Shown: positions 9,723 to 21,119 of the stretch, piece after piece
Layout of the letters: the number at the start of each line of letters is the position of its first letter
Position numbering within the stretch: the stretch's first letter is position 1
DNA from: Globisporangium splendens
Lineage: Eukaryota > Oomycota > Peronosporomycetes > Pythiales > Pythiaceae
Assembly: GCA_006386115.1 (NCBI GenBank)
Contig: VFIW01000188.1
Span: 1-32,027 of the forward strand
Direction: 5' to 3'
Length of the DNA: 32,027 nt
The notes under the pieces: generated by a model
Databases searched by the model: none
What the model was told of the DNA's origin: nothing
The model's input: only the letters and a program-made list of their open reading frames with translations
Program-made: the position numbers and the translations under genes

Positions 9723-10116
9723 TATCGTGATGGGAATGTATAATGAATGAGGGGGAGTTTTGTACTGGCTTAAGGGAAGATAACAGATGTGTGTGAATAG
9801 AAGTCCGATCTCATAGCATTCACCATCTACCGGTATTTGGTTACAAATCTCAAGAACAAAATACCGGTATATGTCGATTGTATTTGCTGTTAAAGGAGAC
9901 TAGTTGCAATCACAAGATCAAACGGAAACCGTTTAAAAGAGCACTTATAATTACAAGACCGGACTCTGTCAAACAGCAATACGATACACTGGACAGCATT
10001 CTGTGAAGTGCAAAATCGATGTCAAAGTAAAGGCGCGAAGTGATCTCATTCGTCAAAAGTATGCACTTGTTCATATTCTGGAGCTGGAAGAAACGAGTCA
10101 TCACTTTCGCAATGCC
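9723..10116. promoter_or_regulatory. Divergent promoter between the ELMO and FANCM-like genes
   Basis: These 394 bp serve both outward genes. They hold an initiator-like CTCATTCATTATACATT on the minus strand (9735-9751), an initiator-like CTCATTCGTCAAAA on the plus strand (10045-10058, about 58 bp before the chosen FANCM start) and, between them, a perfect 11-bp inverted repeat TACCGGTATTT / AAATACCGGTA (9828-9838 and 9859-9869). Confidence 0.5.
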
Positions 10117-13100
10117 ATGGACGACGACGAGTGGGACGACGAGCTGCTGTCCAAGATTGACGACCTCGAGTCGCTGCATCTGCGCGCCGCCGCGGAGCGT
10201 CAGGTCCAACAGCCACACGCTCATGCTGCTGCTGCCTTTAACGCAGTGCCGATGCCTCCAGAGCAGCAGTGGGCGTGTCAGTCGTGCACGCTGCTGAATG
10301 CGTCCGGACGCACAACGTGTCTGGTGTGCGGCACTCCGCGCGGCCAAGCATTTAATTCAATGACGCTGCAATCGTCGCCTCAGCAGAGAGCAGTGGCTCA
10401 GCACAATGGTGCAATGGCAGCGAACAAGTCGCCGTGGAGGATGCCTCCAAAGAAAACGGTACAAGCCACGCTGCCGTTTGCAGCACGACCCACTGAGCAA
10501 CCGCCAGTGCAGCCAGTACCGGCGCCACCCGTGATAGCATCGCCATTCTGGCAGCCGCAGCGACAGTCTCAGGTGACGCTTACAGGAAACAACCAGCCTC
10601 CAGTACCATCACCATCCCCGCAAATGTTCTCATGTCGATCACCATCAGATAATCGAGCGAGACAGACCGTAGTAGCAGCGATCGAGGACGATGGCGACGA
10701 TATTGACGACCCCGAGGCAACACGAGCGTTCAACCAGACAGCGTGGCCGCTCGCCCAGGCTGCTCTCCAGCGCCGCCCAGGCGAAGATGCCGACGCCAAG
10801 AAGCGGTACTTAGATGTACTCAACCGGTCCAATTTTCCTGACATCGACTACGAGGCCGCGCAGCAGTTCGTGTACCCAACAAACTACCCGATCCGGGACT
10901 ACCAGCTCACGATCACCGAGAAGGCGCTGTACCACAATACGCTCGCGTCACTGCCGACGGGACTCGGCAAGACGCTCATCGCGTCCGTCGTGATGTATAA
11001 CTTTTATCGCTGGTTCCCGCAGGGCAAGATTGTGTTCATGGCGCCAACCAAGCCCCTGGTCGCCCAGCAGATCAAGGCGTGCCACGAGATCATGGGGATC
11101 CCTCTTTCCGATACTGCCGAGTTGCAGGGCAATGTCCCGCCATCGATGCGCAAAGTGCTCTGGAAGGAGAAGCGCGTGTTCTTCTGCACGCCGCAGAGTA
11201 TGCAGAATGACTTGCGCCATGGTATTTGCGAGGCCGAGCGATTTGTTTGTGTCGTCATCGACGAAGCGCATCGAGCGACGGGCAACTACGCGTACTGCTT
11301 GGTCGTGCAGGAGATCGAGAAGAAGACGCAGTTTTTCCGCGTGCTCGCGCTTTCTGCGACCCCCGGTGCCAAGTTTGAGATCATCCAGGATGTGATCAAG
11401 AACCTGCGCATTTCGCACATCGAGAGTCGCTCTGCAGATGACGCCGACGTGAAAAAGTACACGCATGCGCGACAGGAAGAGGTGATCAAGTGCACGCTGT
11501 CGTCGCAAATCACCGAAGTGAAGGCGCTGTTCCTCAAGGTGTTTCAGCGCATCTTGAATCGACTAGTGTCGGGCAATATCATTCAGCACCGGGACCCAGA
11601 GAAGCTTTCACGATGGTACGTGCTTCAGATGCGCGAGCGCTTCCGACAGAGTTCGACGTACCAAGCGAATCGCGCGGCTGAAAGCGATCTCGCACTGCTG
11701 GTGAGTCTGCTGCATGCCAAGGAGCTGCTGACCGTGCATGGTCTCAGTAGCTTCGAGGAATACGTCAACGGATGGATCGAGGAACGTGAAACAGGGGGCA
11801 GGCTGTCGTGGTCCAAGAAGGAGATGATGCAGTCGGCCGAGTTTCACAGTCTGGTGCTGAGTCTGAACGCGTTGGGTCACGATATGTCCGGGAAAAGCTC
11901 ATCGAATAAGAAGTCGTCGAGTCATCCAAAGCTACTGAAACTCCGCGAAGTGCTCCATGAGCATTTCTCGCGCCACGCAACGGGCAATTCAAGTACGAGA
12001 GCCATCGTGTTCACCCAGTATCGAACGAGTGTGACTGAGATCGTGTGTCTACTGAATCAAATGGCGCCGTTGCTGAAAGTGCAGGCATTTGTTGGTCAAG
12101 GTGCGTCGGGGAAAGCCAAAGAAAGCAAAGGGCAGTCCCAGAAACAGCAGCAGGAAATCGTCAAGAAGTTCCGAAATGGCGAGTTCAACGTCCTCGTGGC
12201 TACGTGCATTGCCGAAGAAGGTTTGGACATTGGAGAGGTCGATCTGATCGTCTCGTTTGATGCGCTGACATCACCTGTGCGCATGATCCAGCGCATGGGT
12301 CGAACGGGGCGAAAACGTGTGGGCAAAGTGATTATCTTGGTGACAGAGGGAGACGAAGAGAAGAAGCTCGCTCGAAGTGTGGCGTCCGCAAAGACTGTGA
12401 GTCGCGCGATGACGACGTTCAAGAGCAAGTTCGTGTACGCAAAGTGTCCGCGCATGATCCCGAATGGGATCCAACCGGAACTGAGTAAGCTAGAAATGCT
12501 GATCCCCGAGTTCCACTCGTCCCAGATTGGTGGGAAACAACGAACGCAAGGACAAGGAGGTACCCGACAGCGGCAGGAAACTAGTGAAGAAAGTTCCAAG
12601 CGCCGGTGGCAGCTGAATGATTTAGAGAAGGCGATAGGCAATACGAAGTACTTTCCTCCAGACTTCCACACGAGAGCACGGAATCCCATTTTCCCGGTCT
12701 TGTCAAGACCTCGGCAACTGCTGAGACGTCAGAGAGTGATTGTGCGCAGGAATGAGCGCATGGAGTCGGATACGTTCCAAGTGAGGCACTCGACTCGATC
12801 TGCTGTGCTGCGGTGTCTTGTGAAGAAAGTTCATGGAGTGGATGATCAGGACGAAATCGTCACTGAAGAAAATGAGATGGACGTACGAAGTCAATCTTCC
12901 GATGATCCCACCATTGTTGACCCGGCAGAAGCATCAACTCACAATGCACATGAACGGCGAATACACAGCCGGGAAGAAGACGGAACGCAGACTGATAGCA
13001 ATATGCAAAGTCATGTTCATGACTTTTCATTTTCCGCGGTGGAAGAAGATGGTGGGAAAGGTAAAACGGCAGATGATACCTTTGGGTCCCAGGATAATCG

Positions 13101-16100
13101 TTTTTTCAGTCCTGGATGGAGCGCGTCAAGTCCCGTGGACCCTGTGCCAGAAAAAGTTGTGACGCCGCGAGTGCAGCCTCCAGAAGAGAACGCTGCAATA
13201 ACACCAGCACACGCCGTGACGCCACGTGCAAAGCCTGATGAAGAGAATGTTACAGCAAATGCAGCATACCAACAGCATGAACCAGAACATGTGGTGACGA
13301 AAGAAGCAGCAGTGTCAAAGGAAGTGCCAGAAACGTTTGCTGATGCGAGCAGTAAGAATCAGGATAAAGCCCAAAGCGCCTCAGCTCAGCTACCGCAGCA
13401 TACGTCACCTCTAAAGCAGCTAAAGTCGCCTCCAAAACAAGTGAAAGGCAGCAAGAAAGAGAAGTTGAAACGAAATACTGCAGAAGTCAACTCGAAGAAG
13501 GAAGGTCGAGTCGATGCCAAGGAGCTTGAGCGGGGCGAACAACTTCTTCAGCGTCTGAGAGATTTAGTTGTCGAGTCTACAGCAGCGATGACCCAAGACT
13601 CGTTGATGTCGTCGCCAATGCCGGACGTTCGAGTTTCACAAGACACTGGAAGCCAATCCGTGAAAACACCACAAGCGCCTCTTTGCTTTCCTCGACTGCG
13701 GATCACTCGACGACTCGACTTTGAGTCGATGGAGAAGAGTGTAAAATCACGGACTAAGCAAGAAAACTGTGTGCCTGAACCTCCGTCGATGGCGCTCGAG
13801 ATTCCAAAGCCCCTGCCATCAGAAGCACTGAAACCATCGACTCCGGAATTAACCCCAGAGGACGAACCAGATTTTGATTTGTTACCTGCACCAGCGTTCA
13901 ATCTTCTTCCGCAGGACACAGTCTCGACAGAGGACGAGCCAATGAACACTTCCGAATGCGATGGGCTGCCCGCTGCGCCAACGTTTAATCTTCTTGGGCA
14001 AGGCGCGATTCAAGCGGACGACGACCAAATGGACTCATCCGAATACAATGCACTGCCCCCTGCTCCAAAGTTCAATCTGCTGGGACAAGGCACAGGTCAA
14101 GCAGACGGCGACTCAATGGACGCACCCGAACAGGATGTGGCGCTTCCTGCGCCAACGTTCACTCTTCTAGGAACCATTGAGCCAGTAATACGTGAGTCTG
14201 CGAAGAAGCCGCGGAGGTCATTAGCGCTGAAAAGTGCTCCTTCGGCACCTAGTCATGACGTTTCCGCTCTCCCCATCGAGTCGGCGATCCCATCACGGTC
14301 AGTGCCAATCACTCCGGTGGATGTCACAACACCACCACCACGGACCAAACCAGAACGCAAATCCGAGGTCTCGTCACTTGCAGTACAAGAGCACACGATT
14401 ATTGAGATCGACGACGATGTGGGCGAGCCAGTGATGACTTCTTCCAGTACAACTGCAGCAAAGACAAAGCCAATTATCTTCGACGTGGATGATTTCGAGG
14501 CGCCAGCGACTGCCGCACACGAGGATTCTAAAAAGGAAACACCCATGAAGAGCACATCGCAAGTCAAAGTCCAAAGTTCTGGGCATCTCTCTGGTGCAAC
14601 GCAGAACGATAGCTGCGCTGTGTGCACCGAAGTGGAATCCTACGAAGACGATCCGATAGTGTACTGCGACGGATGCGACCTTGGCGTGCACCAATTCTGC
14701 TACGGGATAGCATCGGTACCGAGCGGGAAATGGTTTTGTGATAGTTGTGCCGACGGAGTTGGGAAAGGGAAGGCGCAGTGTGCACTGTGCCCTCTTCGTG
14801 GAGGTGCTGCGAAGAAGACGCTGTGCGGCCGCTGGGCTCACGTTCAATGCTTCATGTGGCTGCCAGAGCTGCAATTGGTGCAAGAACGCGATGTTTTGAC
14901 GCTCGGGTCGCTCAAGAACCTCGACCCCGATCGCAGCACGTTGGATTGCAGTCTCTGCCACTCTCGGAAAGGGCAAGGCATTGTGCAATGTGCGTACAAG
15001 CGCTGCATGGACGCTTTCCACGTGAGTTGCGCGTCATTTGCAAAGTACAAGTTGACCCAGGAGGAGCAAGGTGACGGTGGAGAGACGCTGTTTCTAGCGT
15101 ACTGCCCATTGCATCGACGCAAAGAGAAAAGCCTCGTGGCTCAGAACACAAAGTCCAAGGAAGAGCAAGCCCAGAAAACACCTGCGAAGACCCCCATTGC
15201 TGACAAAAATGCGACTTCGCCGAGTGCGCTGTTTTCGCCGAACGACCACGATTCAGCGCAAAAGTTTCACAAATTCCGTCGCTTGAAGCGCAAATACGAT
15301 GCGACACAGACGCCATCTAAAGAGGCGACCGCGTCTCCTGTTGCATCTACTGACTGTCGATCGTCCTGGGGAAAGCGAATCAAGCGCTCGCAGCAGTACA
15401 CCAATGGGGAGCGAGCGCGTGCGGTCGCCATGGCGAAGATGTTTATCGAAGACGACGTCGAAGTCCAGGGCGAAGACGACGAAGACGATGACGAGGATAT
15501 GGATGAGGAAGCTGACGCGTTCGACGACTCGTTCATCAACGATTCGTCGCAGCTGCTGTACTCGCCCGACTCGACTCCTGGTTCTGCCAACAGGACGGGT
15601 GCGAACGGTTCAAAAAAGAGAGAACGGTTCTCACCGGGCGATATGCGTGCGATCTATGCGCGATCTCTGATCGAATCCCAAGATCTGCCCGCGTTTGCTG
15701 CACGTCGCGGCCAACGAGACTTTGGCGCACTGCCAGCGAATGGGATAATCAATGCGTGTCTGCAGGAGCTCAACCAGCCGCTTTCATCGACATCGTCGTT
15801 GACGCCTCGATCGAATCAGGAATCGCCGATGTCGCTGGTGTCGCCTCCTTCTGCTACTAGTGGGATAACAGAGTCGCATCGTGCTGCGACGCCGACCACA
15901 CCTGCGTCAACGGGTAAACTCTCGAAGAGACTGTGGGGCAACACACTGAATGAAAGGAACAAACAATTCAGCACACCTCGCGTTGGAAGGTTTGCTCCAA
16001 GCAGTTCCAACACGGAGTCTGAGCGTCTTGACGGCAGCTTCCTTGATGATGACGACGATGATTTTGAAACCAGCGAAGTCGCGCCACCGAGCTTCAGTCT

Positions 16101-17504
16101 GTTATCAACGGCAGTGAAAGCTACGCCTCGAACAACCACGCAAGAGCCAAAGCCGATGCCTCCAAAGCCACTTCCACCCATTGCCGATGAGACAAAAGCT
16201 CAGTCTGCTGCGGAGGAAGAGCGATCTCTGCATGCGCGAATCGAGGCGAATCGATTGAAGGCTTTGGAGAAACTACGCGAACGACAAATGAAGCTGGCGC
16301 AAGCTCAATCAAACTCATCCAGCAATAGCGCCGGCGCTGTGGCTCAACAAAGTGCGACACGGAATCCTCTTGTGCACTCGGCACAATCCCATGCAGCAGG
16401 TAATTCCATATCGAGAGTCAATCATGTGATCCCTCCTCCATCGACATTTTCAAGTGTGGGGTCTTTGCAGGCGGCAGTGCTTCGTGCAAGCGATGGCAAT
16501 GCAGTCCCGGAGCCACCTTCATTCAGTTTGTTTCCTCCGACGCTGATTGCCGAAACGACGACAGACGCTACTTTCAGCAGCAACATGAGAGTGCCAAAGA
16601 ACTCAACCATGCATGGGAAGCCTCCATCGATCACCGAAGAGACAAAGCGAACAAGCGCTACTTTCAACAGCATCAGCATGGCGCCGAAGGACTCGACGAT
16701 ACTCAAGATGCCTCCACTCGTACCGCAAGTAATCGTTCTCGTGAATCCGACATTTTCACAATCAGCTGGGTTTCCTGCTCTTGTAGCCAAGAAAACATCG
16801 GATTGTGCCGTTGAAATTGAGAATTCGCTCGAAGCAGATGTGCTCGTGAGCGCACGATGTGCAGTGATTTGGATGACATCCCAGCAATTCCTTGTGCTCG
16901 ATCGACAAAGGCGGGGAAGTGACATCTTGAGCCATCCTCGATTCCGCTCGTGCTCCAGTATCTTCAAAAAGTTGATATTCGCGATCCAAGTGGACACCCA
17001 CGATGCTGGTTCGGTGACCAGTAGAACTGCTAGTCTTCAGCGCCTTGCTGGCAACACCAGCGTGGAAATCGTCCTCCGGTCCAGTCATGACGAGTTGGGT
17101 TATCATATCTTCAGTGTTGCGAGGTACGTTGTCGCACGTTCTTTCTTTTTCATTGCAGAAGGCGGCAATACTCACTTCACCCATCCTAACCTGTGCGATG
17201 TATTTGTCTATTCAGGAAGGAGAAAGAAAGCGGGTTTAGCTTAGTACCTGCAACCAGTGCCGCGGAAGCTAGAGGAGATGGTCTTGATGCCAACTTCCTG
17301 CGCCGTCTCGCGTACTTTCGAACCATCCCGTGCTTGTCCTATGGGAGCTCGCTCTCGTTGAGCTTCCGCTTCCACAATTTCGACGCCGCGCAAGTGCCTG
17401 TAAAAAAGTTCAATCAGATGCACTGGAGACGCATGTTGCCGTGGATTACAGACGAGATGGGAAAGCAGATCCAGGATTATATTCTCTCTACCGGTGCATA
17501 CTGA
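10117..17504 (+). CDS. FANCM: FANCM/Mph1-family DNA helicase with PHD-ePHD module (2 exons)
   Basis: Exons 10117-17123 and 17216-17504 (92-bp intron, GTACGT donor, CTAAC branch-like site) give 2431 residues. In order: acidic start MDDDEWDDELLSKIDDLE; RanBP2-type zinc finger 52-76 (WACQSCTLL..CLVCGTPRG); SF2 helicase with motif I LPTGLGKT (279-286), DEAH (382-385), LSATPG (412-417) and QRMGRTGR (725-732), with a Mph1/Hef-like insert between lobes; a long disordered region with 29-residue repeats; PHD finger and extended PHD (about 1500-1667); the FANCM-like segment FINDSSQL (1806) and DMRAIYARSL (1842); an ERCC4-like fold from about 2200; and a C-terminal helix-hairpin-helix region. FANCM translocates branched DNA and acts at stalled forks and crosslinks. 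The start is chosen over an in-frame ATG at 10003, which lies upstream of the initiator-like element. The ERCC4 catalytic motif is absent, as in FANCM. Confidence 0.93.
13861..14175 (+). repeat. Four tandem 87-bp (29-residue) repeats inside the FANCM-like gene
   Basis: The motif P-x-F-[NT]-L-L recurs with Phe at residues 1261, 1290, 1319 and 1348, a spacing of exactly 29 residues. Units also share an acidic stretch with M-[ND/A]-[TSA]-x-E before the next motif (for example DDQMDSSEYNALPPAPKF). Two lone copies occur later in the same protein (PPSFSLL near residue 1993, PPSFSLF near 2136). Confidence 0.85.
17124..17215 (+). other. Intron near the 3' end of the FANCM-like gene
   Basis: Donor GAG|GTACGT, branch-like CCTAAC at 17185-17190 and acceptor ATTCAG|G. 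Splicing joins an AGG codon across the junction and leads into the HhH-type C-terminus. Unspliced reading ends at 17244 with a tail that has no family look. Confidence 0.82.
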
Positions 17505-17540
17505 TCAAAATCAGGAGCTTATTTCGGTTGTATGCTGCGC

Positions 17541-19403
17541 TTACGATTTGAACGATGAGATTACGCGAATGGCGGCATCGAGAGTCTCGTCGTCCTTGCA
17601 GAACGCGAGGCGCACGACCCCAGGCGCCAGCTGGTGCTCTGGACGCGTGAAAAATGGAGACGTCGGGATCACGGCCAGCTTGTAGTCCTTGCAAAGCTTG
17701 TACGCAAATTGGTAGTCCGGATATTGCTGACAAACCCACAAAACAACAAGCAAAAGGTTAGTTAGCCAGTGGAAAACACCATGCAGACGACCAAATAATG
17801 CGAGGTCGCACCGGCTTTGGAAGTTCGGGGGTGATCTTGATGTCGGCAAATTCCTGAAAGACGGGCAAGTGCGTGACGTTGCAGCACACAAAGTATCCGC
17901 CTTCGGGCACGATAGGACGCCAGTTCGCTTCCGTCAACGCACCGACAAGGCGGTCTCGTTTCGCCTAGGATGAACAACCGATTCGATATTTAATTTGAAC
18001 AAATTATTGAGAAAGCAGAAAACATCACAAACCTCCAAAGTTGCCTTGAGTTCGTCCAGATAGCCGTTCGTTTGCACCTGCTTGAAGCATGACGCCATCG
18101 CAACCTCGAGAGGGGTCGTACCGCAAAATGGAACCGTGCTGTGCGCTTTCGTGATCGCTGAGGTGAGGTGCTCGGGCGCAATCGCGTACCCAACGCGCCA
18201 GCCCGTGCACGAAAACGTCTTTCCAGCACTGAAAAGAGAAATCGTGCGGTCAAAGAGACCGGGGAATGACGCGATGCGCTCGTGTTGAAGACCATCGTAT
18301 GCCATGAACTCGTACACTTCGTCCGAGAGAATGAGCACATGCGGGTGCTTCTTCAATACTTCCGCGATCTGTTCCAGCTCGTGCTTCGAAAACACTTTGC
18401 CCGTCGGGTTGTGCGGTGTATTGAGCACGATCATCTTCGTGTTTTTTGTGATGATCTTGTCGAGTTTGTCGAGATCGATGCGGAAATCGCCCGACGAGAA
18501 CGTCGCATTGGTACTGCGGCGGCTGAACTCTTGCTGCTTCTCGGGCGACAACTCGAACGGGATGCCGACCGTTTTGATCCCGAGCAGCGTCGACACGGTC
18601 TTGTACGCGTCAAAGTACGGCTCGAATGTTACCACTTCATCGCCCTATGCATACGCACACATATGCAAAAGAACAATGAGCGGACGGTCAACAGCAGCCA
18701 GGAACACATACAAAGGTGGGTCTTACAGGCTCCAGAAGTGCAGCCATAATGGACGCGATGCCCTCTTGCGCGCCATTGAACGTGACGATCTCCTTCATCG
18801 GGTTCAGCTCGCGCTTGAGCAATGGCGAGTACATCTCGGCGAGCACGTTCACGTAGTCCACTTGGCCACCAGGACGCGTGTACTGGTTGTGGTTCCCATT
18901 GATCGCATCAATCGCGGCTTGCTTCACGAACCTGCACGCGAAAATAACAATGACACGTTGAGACAACCGCGAATCCAAGAACAAGATTTCACATGAGCAT
19001 CTATTCATTCTAACGCAGTGCGCCAACGCTATCAATTCATGGATTCACCCTATACATTCGCTACTATACATAACTCAAAATCACAAACGCAATACGAAGA
19101 CCCATGTACGTAGCACACACGGCGGCGCAATACCGAAGCGCATCCTGCTCGAGATACCAGACTTCCTACCAACCGAACGTACTCTGGTGTGTGGAACGAC
19201 GGGAAGCCCTGGCCGAGGTTCACAGCGCCGTGCTGTGCAGCCAGCAGCGAGATCTCGGCGAACACGTTGTTGCCGATGGCCGCGACGCGCGTGCTGATAC
19301 TGCGGCATGCAGTAGCAGTAGCAGCAGCCGCATTCGCTCCGCGCAGGCGCAGCGGCGTCGTCGCCATGGCGGCGCGCGCCAGCATCTTGGCCGTCAGCAT
19401 CAT
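17541..19403 (-). CDS. Kynurenine aminotransferase-like PLP enzyme (5 exons)
   Basis: Minus-strand exons are 19403-19183, 18931-18727, 18644-18033, 17964-17812 and 17726-17541, with introns of 251, 82, 68 and 85 bp and all phases consistent: 458 residues. It is a fold-type I, class I/II aminotransferase of the kynurenine--oxoglutarate transaminase / cysteine-S-conjugate beta-lyase group. Landmarks: VNLGQGFPSFHTPEF, GNHNQYTRPGG, NTPHNPTG (Asn221), LSDEVYEF (Asp250, Tyr253), the PLP-binding Lys284 in SAGKTFSCTGWRVG, and the substrate-carboxylate Arg436 in GVVRLAF. The start MMLTAKMLARAAMATTPLRL is basic and Ala-rich, so mitochondrial import is likely (inference). The substrate is not fixed by sequence; kynurenine or glutamine/aromatic amino acids are typical. 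It converges on the FANCM-like gene with 36 bp between stops and lies 132 bp downstream of the bZIP gene. Confidence 0.9.
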
Positions 19404-19535
19404 GCTCCTCGATGACTTGGACTGGGAAAGCTGCGAGTTGAACTTGGGAGGGGGGAGTGAGTGTGCGGGTGAAATAAGACAACACTGTACCGTGGACGAC
19501 ACAATGATATGCACACAGTACCGTGCCCGCATGTG

Positions 19536-21119
19536 TTATGAGGCACAGATCGCGAACATGGGTGCGATCATAACACTCTCGAAGCGCAGCACAATGAAGA
19601 GCACCTCCATGAGCCAGTGCTGGACGCCCGCGGTCGCGAGGTTCGCGTACGCGCCGCCGAAGTGCATCGTGCATCCGGGTGACGTCTGGTGCATACTCGT
19701 GGGCTCGAAGCGCAGGATCGTCATCGAGCGCGACCAGGACTGCGCCTCGCCGACGCAGCGGTGCACATTGTGCGCACCGTCAAAGCTACGGATGAACAGC
19801 ACGAAGTCGCGCTCGCGCCGGATGCGACCAATGAGCTCCACGGACCGAGAAATGCGGTTTGTGTGCGGGTTGCAGATCGCGCGGTACACAATGATCGCGT
19901 CGTTGCTCACACGCTGCAGGAGGTGAATCTAAGCATATACATTTAGTATGGGTTAGGGTGTATGGTCTGGCAGATGTACTGAGAATTCTCATACACATAC
20001 CGTGATGTACAGCGACGGACTGAAGAAACTCGAGTAGCTCTCGGTCGTGACCTTGTCCCACGTCTTGTTCAAGAGCTCTTTCGCCCAGATGTGCGGGAAA
20101 AACTTGGAGAACGTGAACTTGACCGTGGCGTCTTCGATCTTGCGGCGGTCGCTCCACCCGAGCACGCTGAAGCCCATGCTGCGGAACGACGGATCGCACA
20201 CCTGTGCGTCCGTCTCCTTCATCGTCTTGTCCACGAGTTCGCGCCACCGCTGCGGCGTCACGGGCTCGAAGCTGCTCTCGACAAGCTTCTTTTCTGCCTA
20301 CTCAATGCAAACAGGTGTCATGCAAGACAAAGAGATGAAATTTCATTGCATTGCATTGCCAGCCATTTTGATGATTGAAACGCTTGCGGACCTCCAACAA
20401 AGCCTTCAGTTGCTCAAGATTGTTCACATTCGCCGATTCACCCGCCAAATGGTGCTGGAGCAAGTCGTTCTCCTGCTCGAGGGTTTCTTTTTCGCTCGTC
20501 AATTTCAACAAACGGACTTGGGACTCCAGTCCGGCGACCGCTTTCTTGACGCGTACAATGCTTTCCTACATGCACACATGCATGTAATCGCAGAAAGCAC
20601 TGAGCAGATGCACACATAATAACACTGTTTATCGTATACATGCGCAAATGCCTTGCATACCTTTTTGCGCTCCATGAAGCGCCGCTGCACTTCCCGGTGC
20701 TTGAGTCTGCGCTCCTCGACGGAGGTCCGTTTGCGCGTCGCTTTCCGCTTCCTCCCTCCTCTGCCCGTTTTCTGTTGACGCGCAATACCCGCACAGTCTT
20801 TCGGTCCGACGTCCGCCTTGCTGCTCTTTTTTGCTTTCGTGCATGCATTAATACCAGCAGCGTCAATACCCCTTGTTGGTGCTTTTGGAAGCGGCGTCGT
20901 GACTCCAGGACAGCGCATGTCGGGGCTGCTCGTGATGCTGGCGGTACTGCAACTTGTGGTGTTACCATTGCTGATGGCTCCCATCGCCACAGGCGCCGCT
21001 GGATGCGCAGGCGGCTGCAGCAGGTACTCAAAGATCTGCTGGTCCGTATCGCTCCACTGCTGCGGCAGCAGGTCGAAGTCGTCCAGCGGCGCAATGGCGT
21101 CGCCGCTGCGGCGCGCCAT
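19536..21119 (-). CDS. bZIP transcription factor with START-like C-terminal domain (4 exons)
   Basis: Exons 21119-20661, 20565-20392, 20297-20001 and 19928-19536 (introns 95, 94 and 72 bp, all phase 0) give 440 residues. Residues ~1-120 are low complexity with a DDFDLLPQQW segment. The basic region (~122-153: RKRKATRKRTSVEERR, KHREVQRRFMERKK) leads across intron 1 into a leucine-rich coiled coil (LESQVRLLKLTSEKETLEQE), as in bZIP proteins. The usual Asn of the N-R-E-x-x-R-R motif is His here. The remaining ~230 residues (RWRELVDKTMKE, FSKFFPHIWAKELLNKTW, VIVYRA-like IIVYRAICNP, FLKI-like LFIRSFDGA) resemble the START-like domain found in the oomycete family often labelled M96 mating-specific proteins. 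Role: nuclear DNA-binding regulator, with the START-like domain perhaps sensing a hydrophobic ligand (inference). Targets are unknown. Confidence 0.75.

Noticed and set aside
10003..10116. Earlier in-frame ATG of the FANCM-like gene
   Set aside because: It lies upstream of the initiator-like element, and the extra 38 residues are not like the acidic conserved start MDDDEWDDE.
17124..17244. Unspliced C-terminal tail of the FANCM-like protein
   Set aside because: The tail has no family look, while splicing in phase gives the expected HhH-type end.
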